Positions 16,756 through 24,763 of a stretch of 64,000 nt of DNA are shown piece by piece. The stretch's first letter is position 1. Each line of letters opens with the position of its first letter. Position numbers and translations under genes: made by a program. Under the pieces are notes generated by a model. That model was not told the DNA's origin and did not search any database. It was given only the letters and a program-made list of their open reading frames with translations. Source of the DNA: an uncultured Lachnospiraceae bacterium (GTDB lineage: Bacteria; Bacillota; Clostridia; Lachnospirales; Lachnospiraceae); the NCBI GenBank assembly GCA_958428365.1, contig CAUAFT010000001.1, positions 124,001 to 188,000 on the forward strand, in the 5' to 3' direction.

Positions 16756-17511
16756 CTATACTTGCAAATCCAGGTTGCTTCCAACCTGCATCTGCGCTTT
16801 TGAATCAATTTTACCTGTATTATCCTCTTTGATAATTTCCATGATTTCCTTCATATCTGTATCAAAGAGATAAATAATTCCATCCTTAGAAACGGCAATT
16901 TTATCACTTATCAGTTTTTCTACCTTGCTTATCTTATCCTCTTCTTCAGTTCTCTTTTCTTCTAATGCTTCCTGCAGTTCCTCCTTCTTTTTTACCGATC
17001 TTTTTCTTGACTTTTCAATTAGCTTTTCAGAATTTTCCCATCTCTCTTCCCGCAATTTATCACTCATATTTGACATAAGATCATTTCTGACATAAGCACA
17101 GGAAGAATACTTGCCATTTTCATCTATGTAACCATGACGATACACAACCGTCCAGCCACTAGCTCTATAAATACTATCCAGCAGCTTTGTTGCCGATTCT
17201 ACGCCTCGAATCAGCTCTTTCATTTCTTTTTCTTTGTTGGGATCGTCCTGCATTTTCTCCAAAAGTTTTGGATTGATTGTGAGTGTTTTTCCACTTTTTG
17301 CTGATGAATGTGTGTTTCCAATCCCAAATTCCACGCTTGGGGCAAGTTTTTCCAGTCTGCTCATGTAGTCTGTTGTATCTTCCGGATCTGCATTTTTTTG
17401 TGCCGCTGCGGTCTCCTTTGTTTCCTTTTTCTTAGCAGCTTCCTGCTTTTGTATTATATATGTGCTTCCATACACACTGCTGTAATTGCTTCCGATTCCT
17501 TCAACTGCCAT
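16756..17511 (-). CDS. Uncharacterised protein of the DUF6033 type
   Basis: 251 residues, no signal peptide. Order of parts: a Ser/Tyr/Gly-rich N-terminus (YSSVYGSTYIIQ); the cluster motif TLTINPKLLEKMQDDP at about 76-91; a helix; a beta segment WTVVYRHGYIDENGKYSS; a long, highly charged coiled coil (about 140-205, many K/E/R); and a C-terminus ending MQVGSNLDLQV. From memory this layout matches the family named DUF6033 in Clostridia, but I cannot check it. It is the fourth of five co-directional genes sharing the motif. The gap to its upstream neighbour is 112 bases. Function unknown. Confidence 0.82.
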   Translation of the reverse strand: MAVEGIGSNYSSVYGSTYIIQKQEAAKKKETKETAAAQKNADPEDTTDYMSRLEKLAPSVEFGIGNTHSSAKSGKTLTINPKLLEKMQDDPNKEKEMKELIRGVESATKLLDSIYRASGWTVVYRHGYIDENGKYSSCAYVRNDLMSNMSDKLREERWENSEKLIEKSRKRSVKKKEELQEALEEKRTEEEDKISKVEKLISDKIAVSKDGIIYLFDTDMKEIMEIIKEDNTGKIDSKAQMQVGSNLDLQV

Positions 17512-17623
17512 AATTGTATCCTCCTTGATAATCTAATTTGAAATCCGTTTCCAGTTTCTTATCCGCACCTAATGCTCATTTGCTGTGAACCGCTACTCTG
17601 TTTTTTCCCTGTGATAAGAATGT

Positions 17624-18376
17624 TTAAATGCTATAATCAAATCTGCATCCATTTTCCAGCGTTTTTTCTGCTTTCACATTTTCCCAATCCACTGCGCTTA
17701 TCTTTTCAAGCAGTTCCTCCATACTGTCTGCCCAGACAACAGTCTTCTTGGTTTCTGTACTGCCTTTTGCATAACTTTGAAGTTCTTTTTTAGCTTTCTT
17801 ATCTGCTGCCTTTTTCTCGGCACGTTTTTCTTCTCTGACTTCCTCAATCCGTTCTCTCTGCTTCGCACTGGATTTCTCCAATTCTGCGAAGAAGCTTGTT
17901 TTGCCATCGTCATTGAATGCAATACCGATTTTGGTTATTTCAGTGTCTGCAGTACCTTCCTTCCCAAAAGCACGTTTAAATCCATACTTTTGATTAATCT
18001 CCTCGGACATACGCACAGTGCTGTCAATCCCCTGCATTTTCTGCTTCAGATACTTTTCATCAGAAGCCATTTTCTCAAGCTCCTCACTTGAAAAAAGAAC
18101 GGAAAATTCTTTTGTGCCTTTGGAAAGAGCTGCCCTAGCTTCTTCTGCATTCTTAAAATCCTCCACCATGAAATCCATGTCGCCATATTTATCCCTGAGC
18201 TGCTTCAAAACTTCCTGCGCCTGACGTGAAAGCACCTGTTCCCTGCTTTTATCCACATATCCGGCATTCTGTGTTTTTTCTGCTCTGGCAGAACGATCTG
18301 TCTGCTGCTTTTCCTTTCTGTCAACTGTATTCTTATAATATCCTGCCGTCTGCTGATAATCTCCTACCTGTACCAT
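17624..18376 (-). CDS. Uncharacterised protein of the DUF6033 type (second)
   Basis: 250 residues without signal peptide or membrane segments. It has the same order of parts as the downstream neighbour: polar Tyr-containing N-terminus (DYQQTAGYYKNTVD), helices, motif SVLFSSEELEKMASDE at about 92-107, a beta segment (EITKIGIAFNDDGKTSFFAE), a Lys/Glu-rich coiled coil (about 165-205), then a conserved-looking end VVWADSMEELLEKISAVDW and FDYSI. Overall identity with the neighbour is low, so these are old paralogues. A good ribosome site (AAGGAGG) precedes the ATG, 22 bases after the upstream gene, indicating co-transcription. Function unknown. Confidence 0.82.
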   Translation of the reverse strand: MVQVGDYQQTAGYYKNTVDRKEKQQTDRSARAEKTQNAGYVDKSREQVLSRQAQEVLKQLRDKYGDMDFMVEDFKNAEEARAALSKGTKEFSVLFSSEELEKMASDEKYLKQKMQGIDSTVRMSEEINQKYGFKRAFGKEGTADTEITKIGIAFNDDGKTSFFAELEKSSAKQRERIEEVREEKRAEKKAADKKAKKELQSYAKGSTETKKTVVWADSMEELLEKISAVDWENVKAEKTLENGCRFDYSI

Positions 18377-18398
18377 TTAACCATCCTCCTTGAAAAAT

Positions 18399-19034
18399 TT
18401 AATTTAAAATCAGTTTCTGGTTGTTTTCCATCTTAAAAATTCTCTGTATAAAATACCTATCTTGCTCTTTCTTTTTATATCCTGTTGCCATTATCTGCAT
18501 GATAGGTTCTAAGTCATTCTCTAATCCTTGATAACCTTGATCACTATACCTTTGAAATAACTTATTTATTGAACTTTCATCAACTATCTTTTTATCCTCT
18601 TCATGTCCTACTTCATTCGGATACCCCTCCAGCCAATAAAGTGCACCTCCATCTGAATATATTATCATCCCAGCACTTTTTACAGGTGGTGATAATGCTT
18701 GTATTTCTTTTTGAGATTCAAGACTGGAAAATTCCTTAATTTTACTTAACACACTCTCCTTCAAAACCGGATTTTTTTCCATCTTTGATAATGTTTCTGG
18801 GGAAATTATGACATGATTTATACCTCTCATATCATATCCATCAAGCATCTGTTGATAATTTGCCATGTTACCTACATTTAATGTTACATTATAACTATTA
18901 CAAATTTCTCCTGCTAATTCTCTGCCCGTAATTTTTTCAAATAATTCCATAAAATCATTTTCTGCAGTTCTTACCCCATTAACTTTTTTTTGCATCGCAA
19001 TACTATTCAATATTCCAAGTGCTTGTATATCCAT
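18399..19034 (-). CDS. Uncharacterised protein, second gene of the shared-motif cluster
   Basis: 211 residues from the ATG at 19034; an in-frame upstream extension would run 89 bases into the preceding gene and begins with atypical sequence, so it is rejected. The protein starts MDIQALGILNSIAMQKKVNG, continues with a helical part, and carries the cluster motif HVIISPETLSKMEKNP at about 74-89. A beta-like segment follows (GMIIYSDGGALYWLEGYP). It lacks the long charged coiled coil of its neighbours. Codon use is visibly more A+T-rich than in the flanking genes, a possible sign of a different history. No recognisable domain; function unknown. Confidence 0.75.
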   Translation of the reverse strand: MDIQALGILNSIAMQKKVNGVRTAENDFMELFEKITGRELAGEICNSYNVTLNVGNMANYQQMLDGYDMRGINHVIISPETLSKMEKNPVLKESVLSKIKEFSSLESQKEIQALSPPVKSAGMIIYSDGGALYWLEGYPNEVGHEEDKKIVDESSINKLFQRYSDQGYQGLENDLEPIMQIMATGYKKKEQDRYFIQRIFKMENNQKLILN

Positions 19035-19074
19035 ATTTTCAAAAACCCTTTCTGCAAAAATATATATCTGCCTC

Positions 19075-19965
19075 TTATAAATCCTTTCCCTCACTGATGA
19101 TACTGTTACTAAACTGATAGAAAAGACTTTCATACAGATTCGCCGCCACACCTGCCTGTACATAGGTACGGGAACAGGGTTCGCCGGACTCTTTCGCAGA
19201 CCGCTCTTCGAAGTACTGGCGAAGACGGATCCTCTCCTCTGTGTGCTCCTGTAACCATTTTGCCTGCTGTGCCTTTTTCCATGCGGCTGACTTCTTCGCT
19301 GCGATCTCCTGTTGTTCTTTCAGATACTTTTTCATCCGTTTTTGCCGCTTGTCCCACCAGGACTCCTCATCGTCGCCATTGGATTTTCCTGTTTTAGAAC
19401 TGCCCATGGAAAAGCTCTGTCCCAAATGCTCCTCTATGGAGGCGCCAAAATGCTCGGTATGAAAGCGTGGAGCATATCCTGTCATGGAAGCAAAGGGATT
19501 ATGTACCGCTCTGTCCTCCGCTGTGTATCCCAGGACCCACGCTTCATAATCCGGATCATTCTTCATCTGCTCCCAGCCTTCTTCCGTTATCGTCCAAACG
19601 TTCACGTCATTTTTCTGAGACCAGTCGTAGGGAATACGGTTCATGAGATCTGTAAAAAAGGCTTTGTATTCTTCCATGGTCATATCCTCTCTGGAGACAT
19701 CTTCCACTCCGTTTTGCTCAAGTACCTTCTTGCCGAGAGCGATCTGTCTATCCACATGAGCTGCCTGGTCCGGGTGGCGCTTCTTATATTCTTCTGTTGC
19801 ACGGACGGTCATTTTATTTCCTGCATAACTTAAGTCTTTTTGCTCTGCCTTTGTCGTCAGCCTTTCCTGGAAAGAAGTTGGAGATTTCTTCTCTTCTTTC
19901 CCCGATGTATCTGCCTTTTCGTAATAATCCGTGGTTCTGCCATCGATATTCATTCCAACCTGCAT
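19075..19965 (-). CDS. Uncharacterised protein, first gene of the shared-motif cluster
   Basis: 296 residues, cytoplasmic by sequence. It begins MQVGMNIDGRTTDYYEK, has a helical region (MTVRATEEYKKRHPDQAAHV, MTMEEYKAFFTDLMNRIPYDW), then the cluster motif VWTITEEGWEQMKNDP at about 123-138, a loop (NPFASMTGYAPRFHTEHFG), and a strongly charged Trp-rich coiled coil (WWDKRQKRMKKYLKEQQE). A purine-rich GGGGGA precedes the ATG. It is the first of five co-directional genes. The opening MQVG-N-D recurs at the very end of the fourth gene (MQVGSNLDLQV). I do not recognise the family with certainty. Confidence 0.8.
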   Translation of the reverse strand: MQVGMNIDGRTTDYYEKADTSGKEEKKSPTSFQERLTTKAEQKDLSYAGNKMTVRATEEYKKRHPDQAAHVDRQIALGKKVLEQNGVEDVSREDMTMEEYKAFFTDLMNRIPYDWSQKNDVNVWTITEEGWEQMKNDPDYEAWVLGYTAEDRAVHNPFASMTGYAPRFHTEHFGASIEEHLGQSFSMGSSKTGKSNGDDEESWWDKRQKRMKKYLKEQQEIAAKKSAAWKKAQQAKWLQEHTEERIRLRQYFEERSAKESGEPCSRTYVQAGVAANLYESLFYQFSNSIISEGKDL

Positions 19966-20080
19966 ATGATATCCCCCTTGGTTTTTCCCTGATCTTCTGC
20001 CGCGTTGTTTTATCTTATATATCGTCAGCCTTCTCTTTTTCTATCAGCAAAATGTAACCAAATCTCTTTAAAATGACATA

Positions 20081-20120
20081 AAAAAAGTGCATGGATTTTT
20101 TGTATCCATACACTTTTAAA
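20081..20120 (-). terminator. Intrinsic terminator after the DUF4190 gene
   Basis: On the minus strand AAAAGTGTATGGAT pairs (one mismatch) with ATCCATGCACTTTT, followed by T residues. It lies about 30 bases after the DUF4190 stop codon. Confidence 0.8.
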
Positions 20121-20148
20121 TTTCTTGCATTTTCAAAAAAATTCTTAA

Positions 20149-20391
20149 TTAAAACAACTGTCCCGTCACCCCAAGATAGGCACCTAAAAAGGAATTGATT
20201 GCGCATGCCACCAATGTGATGATAGACAACACCAAACCTGCTGTTGCAATTCCCTTTTTTTCACTTTTGCGTCCATTTACTCCCATAATCAAACCGACAA
20301 TGGTTACCGGAAATCCTATTAACGGGAATATCCATGCTACAAGTCCAATGATTCCCAAAACTAAAGATGCTGTTGCTTTTCCATTATTCAT
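20149..20391 (-). CDS. DUF4190 domain-containing small membrane protein
   Basis: 80 residues with two membrane helices. The pattern ASLVLGIIGLVAWIFPLIGFP...GLIMGVNGRKSEKKGIATAGLVLSIITL is typical of DUF4190: a helix pair joined by a basic loop, with the repeated A-x-L-V-L-x-I-I motif in each helix. The family is common in Gram-positive bacteria and has no assigned function. It is flanked by its own terminator and by the ppdK terminator, so it is transcribed alone. The ATG at 20391 is preceded by GGAG. Confidence 0.85.
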   Translation of the reverse strand: MNNGKATASLVLGIIGLVAWIFPLIGFPVTIVGLIMGVNGRKSEKKGIATAGLVLSIITLVACAINSFLGAYLGVTGQLF

Positions 20392-20463
20392 TTTTTCACT
20401 CCTCTTTATCCCATGAATCCAGATCCTTCTGGTCTGTATTCGTCATTTTCATATGTCTATTTT

Positions 20464-20501
20464 GAAAACAGCCGTCAGAATATCTATCTGACGACTGTTT
20501 T
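20464..20501 (-). terminator. Intrinsic terminator of ppdK
   Basis: AAAACAG.CGTCAGA pairs with TCTGACG.CTGTTTT across a seven-base loop, about 35 bases downstream of the ppdK stop on the minus strand. Confidence 0.8.
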
Positions 20502-20533
20502 GCTATTTCCGGATGACTTTCGCCATCACAGTC

Positions 20534-23167
20534 TTATTTATTGTTGATAGCTGCCTGAGCTGCTGCTAATCTTGCGATCGGCACACGGAATGGTGAGCAG
20601 GATACATAGTCTAAGCCTAACTTATGGCAGAACTCTACGGAAGATGGATCTCCACCGTGCTCTCCACAGATACCTAAGTGCATATCCGGACGTGTAGCTT
20701 TTCCAAGTTTTACAGCTGTCTCCATTAATTTACCAACACCGTTCTGATCTAATCTTGCGAATGGATCAGACTCGAAGATCTTAGCCTGATAGTATGCGTC
20801 TAAGAACTTACCGGAGTCGTCACGGGAGAATCCGAATGTCATCTGTGTTAAGTCGTTTGTACCGAAGCAGAAGAACTCAGCCTCTGTTGCGATCTCATCT
20901 GCTGTTAATGCAGCTCTTGGAATCTCAATCATAGTACCAACGGAGTATTTTAAGTCAGAACCAGCAGCTTCGATCTCTGCGTCAGCAGTTGCTGTTACAA
21001 CTTCTTTTACGTTCTTTAACTCTTTCACTTCACATACAAGCGGAATCATGATTTCAGGAACCATATCCCAATCTGGATGTGCTTTCTTTACATTGATGGC
21101 AGCACGGATAACTGCTTTTGTCTGCATCTTAGCAATTTCCGGATAGGTAACTGCAAGACGGCATCCTCTGTGACCCATCATTGGGTTGAACTCTTTGAGT
21201 CCCTCGATGATGTTCTTGATGGTCTCTACGGATTTACCCTGAGCATCTGCTAATTTCTTAATATCTGCTTCTTCCGTAGGTACGAACTCATGAAGTGGCG
21301 GATCTAAGAAACGGATGGTTACTGGGTTACCCTCTAATGCTTCATATAATTTTTCGAAGTCAGACTGCTGATAAGGAAGGATCTTCTCTAATGCAGCTTC
21401 TCTTTCTTCTACTGTATCCGCACAGATCATCTCACGGAATGCAGCAATTCTGTCCTCCTCGAAGAACATATGCTCTGTACGGCAAAGACCGATACCCTCT
21501 GCTCCAAGCTCGCGAGCCTTCTTAGCGTCAGCCGGTGTATCTGCGTTTGTACGAACCTTTAATGTTCTGAACTCATCAGCCCAAGCCATAACACGTCCGA
21601 AGTCACCGCTTACAGAAGCTTCGTTTGTCTTAATATCGCCTTTGTAGATCTTACCTGTTGTACCATCTAAAGAGATGTAATCTCCTTCATGGAATGTATA
21701 TCCGCCAAGGGAGAACTCTTTCTTCTCTTCGTCGATATCAATTTCACCACATCCGGATACACAGCATGTTCCCATACCACGTGCAACTACGGCTGCGTGA
21801 CTTGTCATACCACCGCGTACTGTTAAGATACCCTGAGCGGCATGCATACCTTCGATATCCTCTGGGGATGTCTCAAGACGAACAAGGATAACTCTCTCGC
21901 CTTTTCCACCGATTCCGGCTTCTTTTGCATCCTCTGCTGTAAACATAACCTTACCAGCAGCAGCTCCTGGAGATGCTGGCAGTGCAGTACCGATTACTTC
22001 GCCTGCTTTTAATGCATCTGCATCGAAAGTAGGATGTAATAACTGATCTAAAGATTTAGCTTCGATACGGCAAACAGCTTCTTCCGGTGTGATCTGTCCT
22101 TCGTCTACTAAATCGCAGGCGATCTTGATAGCAGCCGGAGCTGTTCTCTTACCGTTACGTGTCTGTAAGAAGTATAATTTACCTTCCTCGATTGTGAACT
22201 CCATATCCTGCATATCGTGGAAATGGTTCTCTAACTTCATTGCTAATTCCATGAACTGTTTGTAGCACTCTGGGAGGTCTTTCTCTAACTGAGTGATTGG
22301 CTGTGGTGTACGAACACCTGCAACTACGTCCTCACCCTGAGCATTGATTAAGTACTCACCGAAGATACCCTTCTCACCTGTAGATGGGTTACGAGTGAAT
22401 GCAACACCTGTTCCGGATGTCTCACCCTTGTTACCAAATACCATGGTCTGTACGTTAACGGCTGTTCCCCAGTCTCCAGGGATGTCGTTCATACGACGGT
22501 AAACGATTGCACGAGGGTTGTCCCAGGAACGGAATACAGCTTTCACAGCTCCCATCAACTGATCCTTTGGCTCCTGTGGGAACTCTTCGCCGTTCATAGC
22601 CTCTTTGTATACGCCTTTGAACTTCTCAGCTAACTCTTTTAAGTCGTCTGCTGTTAATTCTGTGTCATATGTTACGCCTTTTGCCTCTTTCATCTCGTCG
22701 ATGATCTTCTCGAAGTAGCTCTTTGGCACTTCCATAACTACGTCAGAATACATCTGGATGAATCTTCTATAAGAATCATATGCGAATCTTGGATTACCAG
22801 TCTTTTTAGCAAATCCTTCTACTGCCACGTCATTTAAACCTAAGTTTAAGATGGTGTCCATCATACCTGGCATGGAAGCACGAGCTCCGGAACGAACAGA
22901 TACTAATAACGGATCTTCTGTATCTCCGAATTTTTTGCCATTGACACCCTCTAACCATGTAATAGCCTCGAAGATCTGATCCTCGATCTCTTTGGAAATT
23001 GTCTTTCCGCAGTTGTAGTACTCAGTACATGCTTCTGTGGTTACTGTGAATCCCTGAGGGATCGGCATTCCCAAGCCTGTCATCTCAGCTAAGTTACAGC
23101 CTTTTCCACCAAGCAGGTTTCTCATAGAAGCGTTACCTTCTTCAAACTTGTAAACCCATTTTGCCAT
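20534..23167 (-). CDS. ppdK: Pyruvate, phosphate dikinase
   Basis: Interconverts pyruvate + ATP + phosphate and phosphoenolpyruvate + AMP + pyrophosphate; in Clostridia it works mainly in glycolysis with pyrophosphate. 877 residues, the usual length. The N-terminal ATP-grasp part has KFEEGNASMRNLLGGKGCNLAEM and SVRSGARASMPGMMDTILNLG; the swivelling domain has the phosphohistidine loop GGMTSHAAVVARGMG; and the C-terminal PEP-binding domain ends with FGTNDLTQMTFGFSRDD and CGEHGGDP. The start at 23167 follows AGGAGG; an upstream in-frame extension of 28 codons is not family-like. A TTGATT-16-TAAAAT promoter lies at 23270-23297. Confidence 0.97.
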   Translation of the reverse strand: MAKWVYKFEEGNASMRNLLGGKGCNLAEMTGLGMPIPQGFTVTTEACTEYYNCGKTISKEIEDQIFEAITWLEGVNGKKFGDTEDPLLVSVRSGARASMPGMMDTILNLGLNDVAVEGFAKKTGNPRFAYDSYRRFIQMYSDVVMEVPKSYFEKIIDEMKEAKGVTYDTELTADDLKELAEKFKGVYKEAMNGEEFPQEPKDQLMGAVKAVFRSWDNPRAIVYRRMNDIPGDWGTAVNVQTMVFGNKGETSGTGVAFTRNPSTGEKGIFGEYLINAQGEDVVAGVRTPQPITQLEKDLPECYKQFMELAMKLENHFHDMQDMEFTIEEGKLYFLQTRNGKRTAPAAIKIACDLVDEGQITPEEAVCRIEAKSLDQLLHPTFDADALKAGEVIGTALPASPGAAAGKVMFTAEDAKEAGIGGKGERVILVRLETSPEDIEGMHAAQGILTVRGGMTSHAAVVARGMGTCCVSGCGEIDIDEEKKEFSLGGYTFHEGDYISLDGTTGKIYKGDIKTNEASVSGDFGRVMAWADEFRTLKVRTNADTPADAKKARELGAEGIGLCRTEHMFFEEDRIAAFREMICADTVEEREAALEKILPYQQSDFEKLYEALEGNPVTIRFLDPPLHEFVPTEEADIKKLADAQGKSVETIKNIIEGLKEFNPMMGHRGCRLAVTYPEIAKMQTKAVIRAAINVKKAHPDWDMVPEIMIPLVCEVKELKNVKEVVTATADAEIEAAGSDLKYSVGTMIEIPRAALTADEIATEAEFFCFGTNDLTQMTFGFSRDDSGKFLDAYYQAKIFESDPFARLDQNGVGKLMETAVKLGKATRPDMHLGICGEHGGDPSSVEFCHKLGLDYVSCSPFRVPIARLAAAQAAINNK

Positions 23168-23269
23168 TTGAATAATTCCTCCTAATAATTTATATGTTGT
23201 TATGTGGTATTCCATAGGGAAAACCACAAGTACACATGGTAATACGCCCATGGGGGTCGCACATAATTA

Positions 23270-23297
23270 ATTTTAACATAAATTTCGATTTAATCAA
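23270..23297 (-). promoter_or_regulatory. Probable ppdK promoter
   Basis: Minus-strand TTGATT (23292-23297) and TAAAAT (23270-23275) with a 16-base spacer, about 100 bases before the ATG. The leader contains a GTATTACCAT / ATGGAATAC inverted repeat. Confidence 0.45.
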
Positions 23298-23330
23298 CTG
23301 ATTTTCACAAATTTATCCAAAAAAAGCTCT

Positions 23331-24689
23331 CTATTCAGAGGAATCCGCCGCCATCTCTCTACGAAATACCAGATAAAAGATCAGCCCTTTCGCCACGGAG
23401 GTCAGAGTCAGCGCCCACCAGATTCCGTTCAGTCTCAGGGCAGACCTGCTCAGTACCAGCGCCAGCGGGATCCGCGCCGCAGTGAAGGCGATGCTGATCA
23501 TGCTGCAAAGCCTTGTCTTTCCAAGTCCCGAAAGCGCTCCGATGGTCATCAGCTCCACACACATGAAGGCTTCGCTGAGTCCCACAATGATCAGGTAATC
23601 CACGGCGATCTCTATGGCTTTTTTCTCATGAAAAAATACCCCTGCAATGGATCCCGGAAATAAAATGAAGGCAAGCATTATCAGACTCCCCCAGACTGCC
23701 ACAGTCCAAAAGGAGAGCCGATAACCCTTTTGGATCCGTTCCCGCTTCCCCGCCCCATAATTCTGCGCCACAAAGGCATTCAGAGCTGCCGCAAATCCAT
23801 CCGCCGTATTCCATGACACGGACTCGATCTGCCCTCCCACCCTCTGGGTGGCGATGGCTTCTGCTCCAAAGTCCGACACCATCCTGGTAAGCACCATGGA
23901 GATCATACAGTAAACCATCCCCTGAACTGCCGTAGGACCGCCGATCCGGCAGATCTCCTTCAGATAGCTGGCAGATGGAAGTGACAAAAGCCGCATATTT
24001 TTTAAGACATTCCCGTTTGTTGAACGGAACGCTCCAAAGACCATGACCAGCATAACGATCGCCTGGGCAGTCACCGTGGCTATCGCCGCCCCGGCGACTC
24101 CCATTTCAGGAAAATTCCCCGGTCCCAGGATCAACAGCGGATCCAGGATCATATTCACCAAAAGCCCCAGAAAATTTGCCCAAAAAGGCGTTTTGGAATC
24201 CCCCTGCGCCGTATAAAGTCCCGTCAGAGTCAGATTCAAAAAGGAAAACAGGATCAGACCGCAGGTGATCCGCATATAACTCTTCGCCGCCATAAAAGTC
24301 TGGGCGTCCTGTAACCGAAAACAGCCAATCATTTCATCGGTGAATAACAGGCTGACAAAAGAAAACGCCGCTCCCAAAAGAAACGCCAACTGAACCGCCG
24401 TCCCGGCATAAGTGCGCGCCTTCTCTTTCTCGCCCCGTCCAAGACACTGCGCCACATGTACCTGACCGCCCATTCTTGCCAAAGAGGCAAGTCCCTGAGA
24501 GAGCCAGATATACATGCCTCCCACTCCGACTCCCGCCACTGCTTTTGCTCCCAAAAGCCCGATCCAAGCCATGTCCGTGATGTTGTAGACTGTGCCGAGA
24601 AAAGAGGACGCCATAATGGGCAGCGCCAGTCCGGTCAGCGACTTTAAAATTGGTCCCTCTACTAAATTCACTTGTCTGTTTTCTCTCAT
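23331..24689 (-). CDS. MATE family efflux transporter (second)
   Basis: 452-residue membrane protein of the MATE/NorM type with 12 predicted helices. It shows the N-terminal signature LTGLALPIMASSFLGTVYNITDMAWIG, then GQVHVAQCLGRGEKEKARTYA, and the second-half equivalent NAFVAQNYGAGKRERIQKGY. It is only distantly similar to the transporter at 14.3 kb, so the two are not a recent duplication. It stands alone: the glyS terminator (24703-24738) lies between glyS and this gene, and ppdK follows after about 160 bases with its own promoter. The substrate is unknown. Confidence 0.92.
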   Translation of the reverse strand: MRENRQVNLVEGPILKSLTGLALPIMASSFLGTVYNITDMAWIGLLGAKAVAGVGVGGMYIWLSQGLASLARMGGQVHVAQCLGRGEKEKARTYAGTAVQLAFLLGAAFSFVSLLFTDEMIGCFRLQDAQTFMAAKSYMRITCGLILFSFLNLTLTGLYTAQGDSKTPFWANFLGLLVNMILDPLLILGPGNFPEMGVAGAAIATVTAQAIVMLVMVFGAFRSTNGNVLKNMRLLSLPSASYLKEICRIGGPTAVQGMVYCMISMVLTRMVSDFGAEAIATQRVGGQIESVSWNTADGFAAALNAFVAQNYGAGKRERIQKGYRLSFWTVAVWGSLIMLAFILFPGSIAGVFFHEKKAIEIAVDYLIIVGLSEAFMCVELMTIGALSGLGKTRLCSMISIAFTAARIPLALVLSRSALRLNGIWWALTLTSVAKGLIFYLVFRREMAADSSE

Positions 24690-24702
24690 GTTTTTCGCCC
24701 CT

Positions 24703-24738
24703 TAAAAAATGGAGCCGTCTGATACTGACAGCTCCATC
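24703..24738 (-). terminator. Intrinsic terminator of glyS
   Basis: ATGGAGC.GTC and GAC.GCTCCAT pair with a seven-base loop and are followed on the minus strand by six T residues; it lies 25 bases after the glyS stop. Confidence 0.85.
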
Positions 24739-24763
24739 CCTTTTGAATCCTGAAAATTAACTC

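Noticed and set aside
19035..19163. Longer N-terminus for the second gene of the motif array
   Set aside because: It would overlap the preceding gene by 89 bases and adds atypical sequence; the ATG at 19034 fits better.
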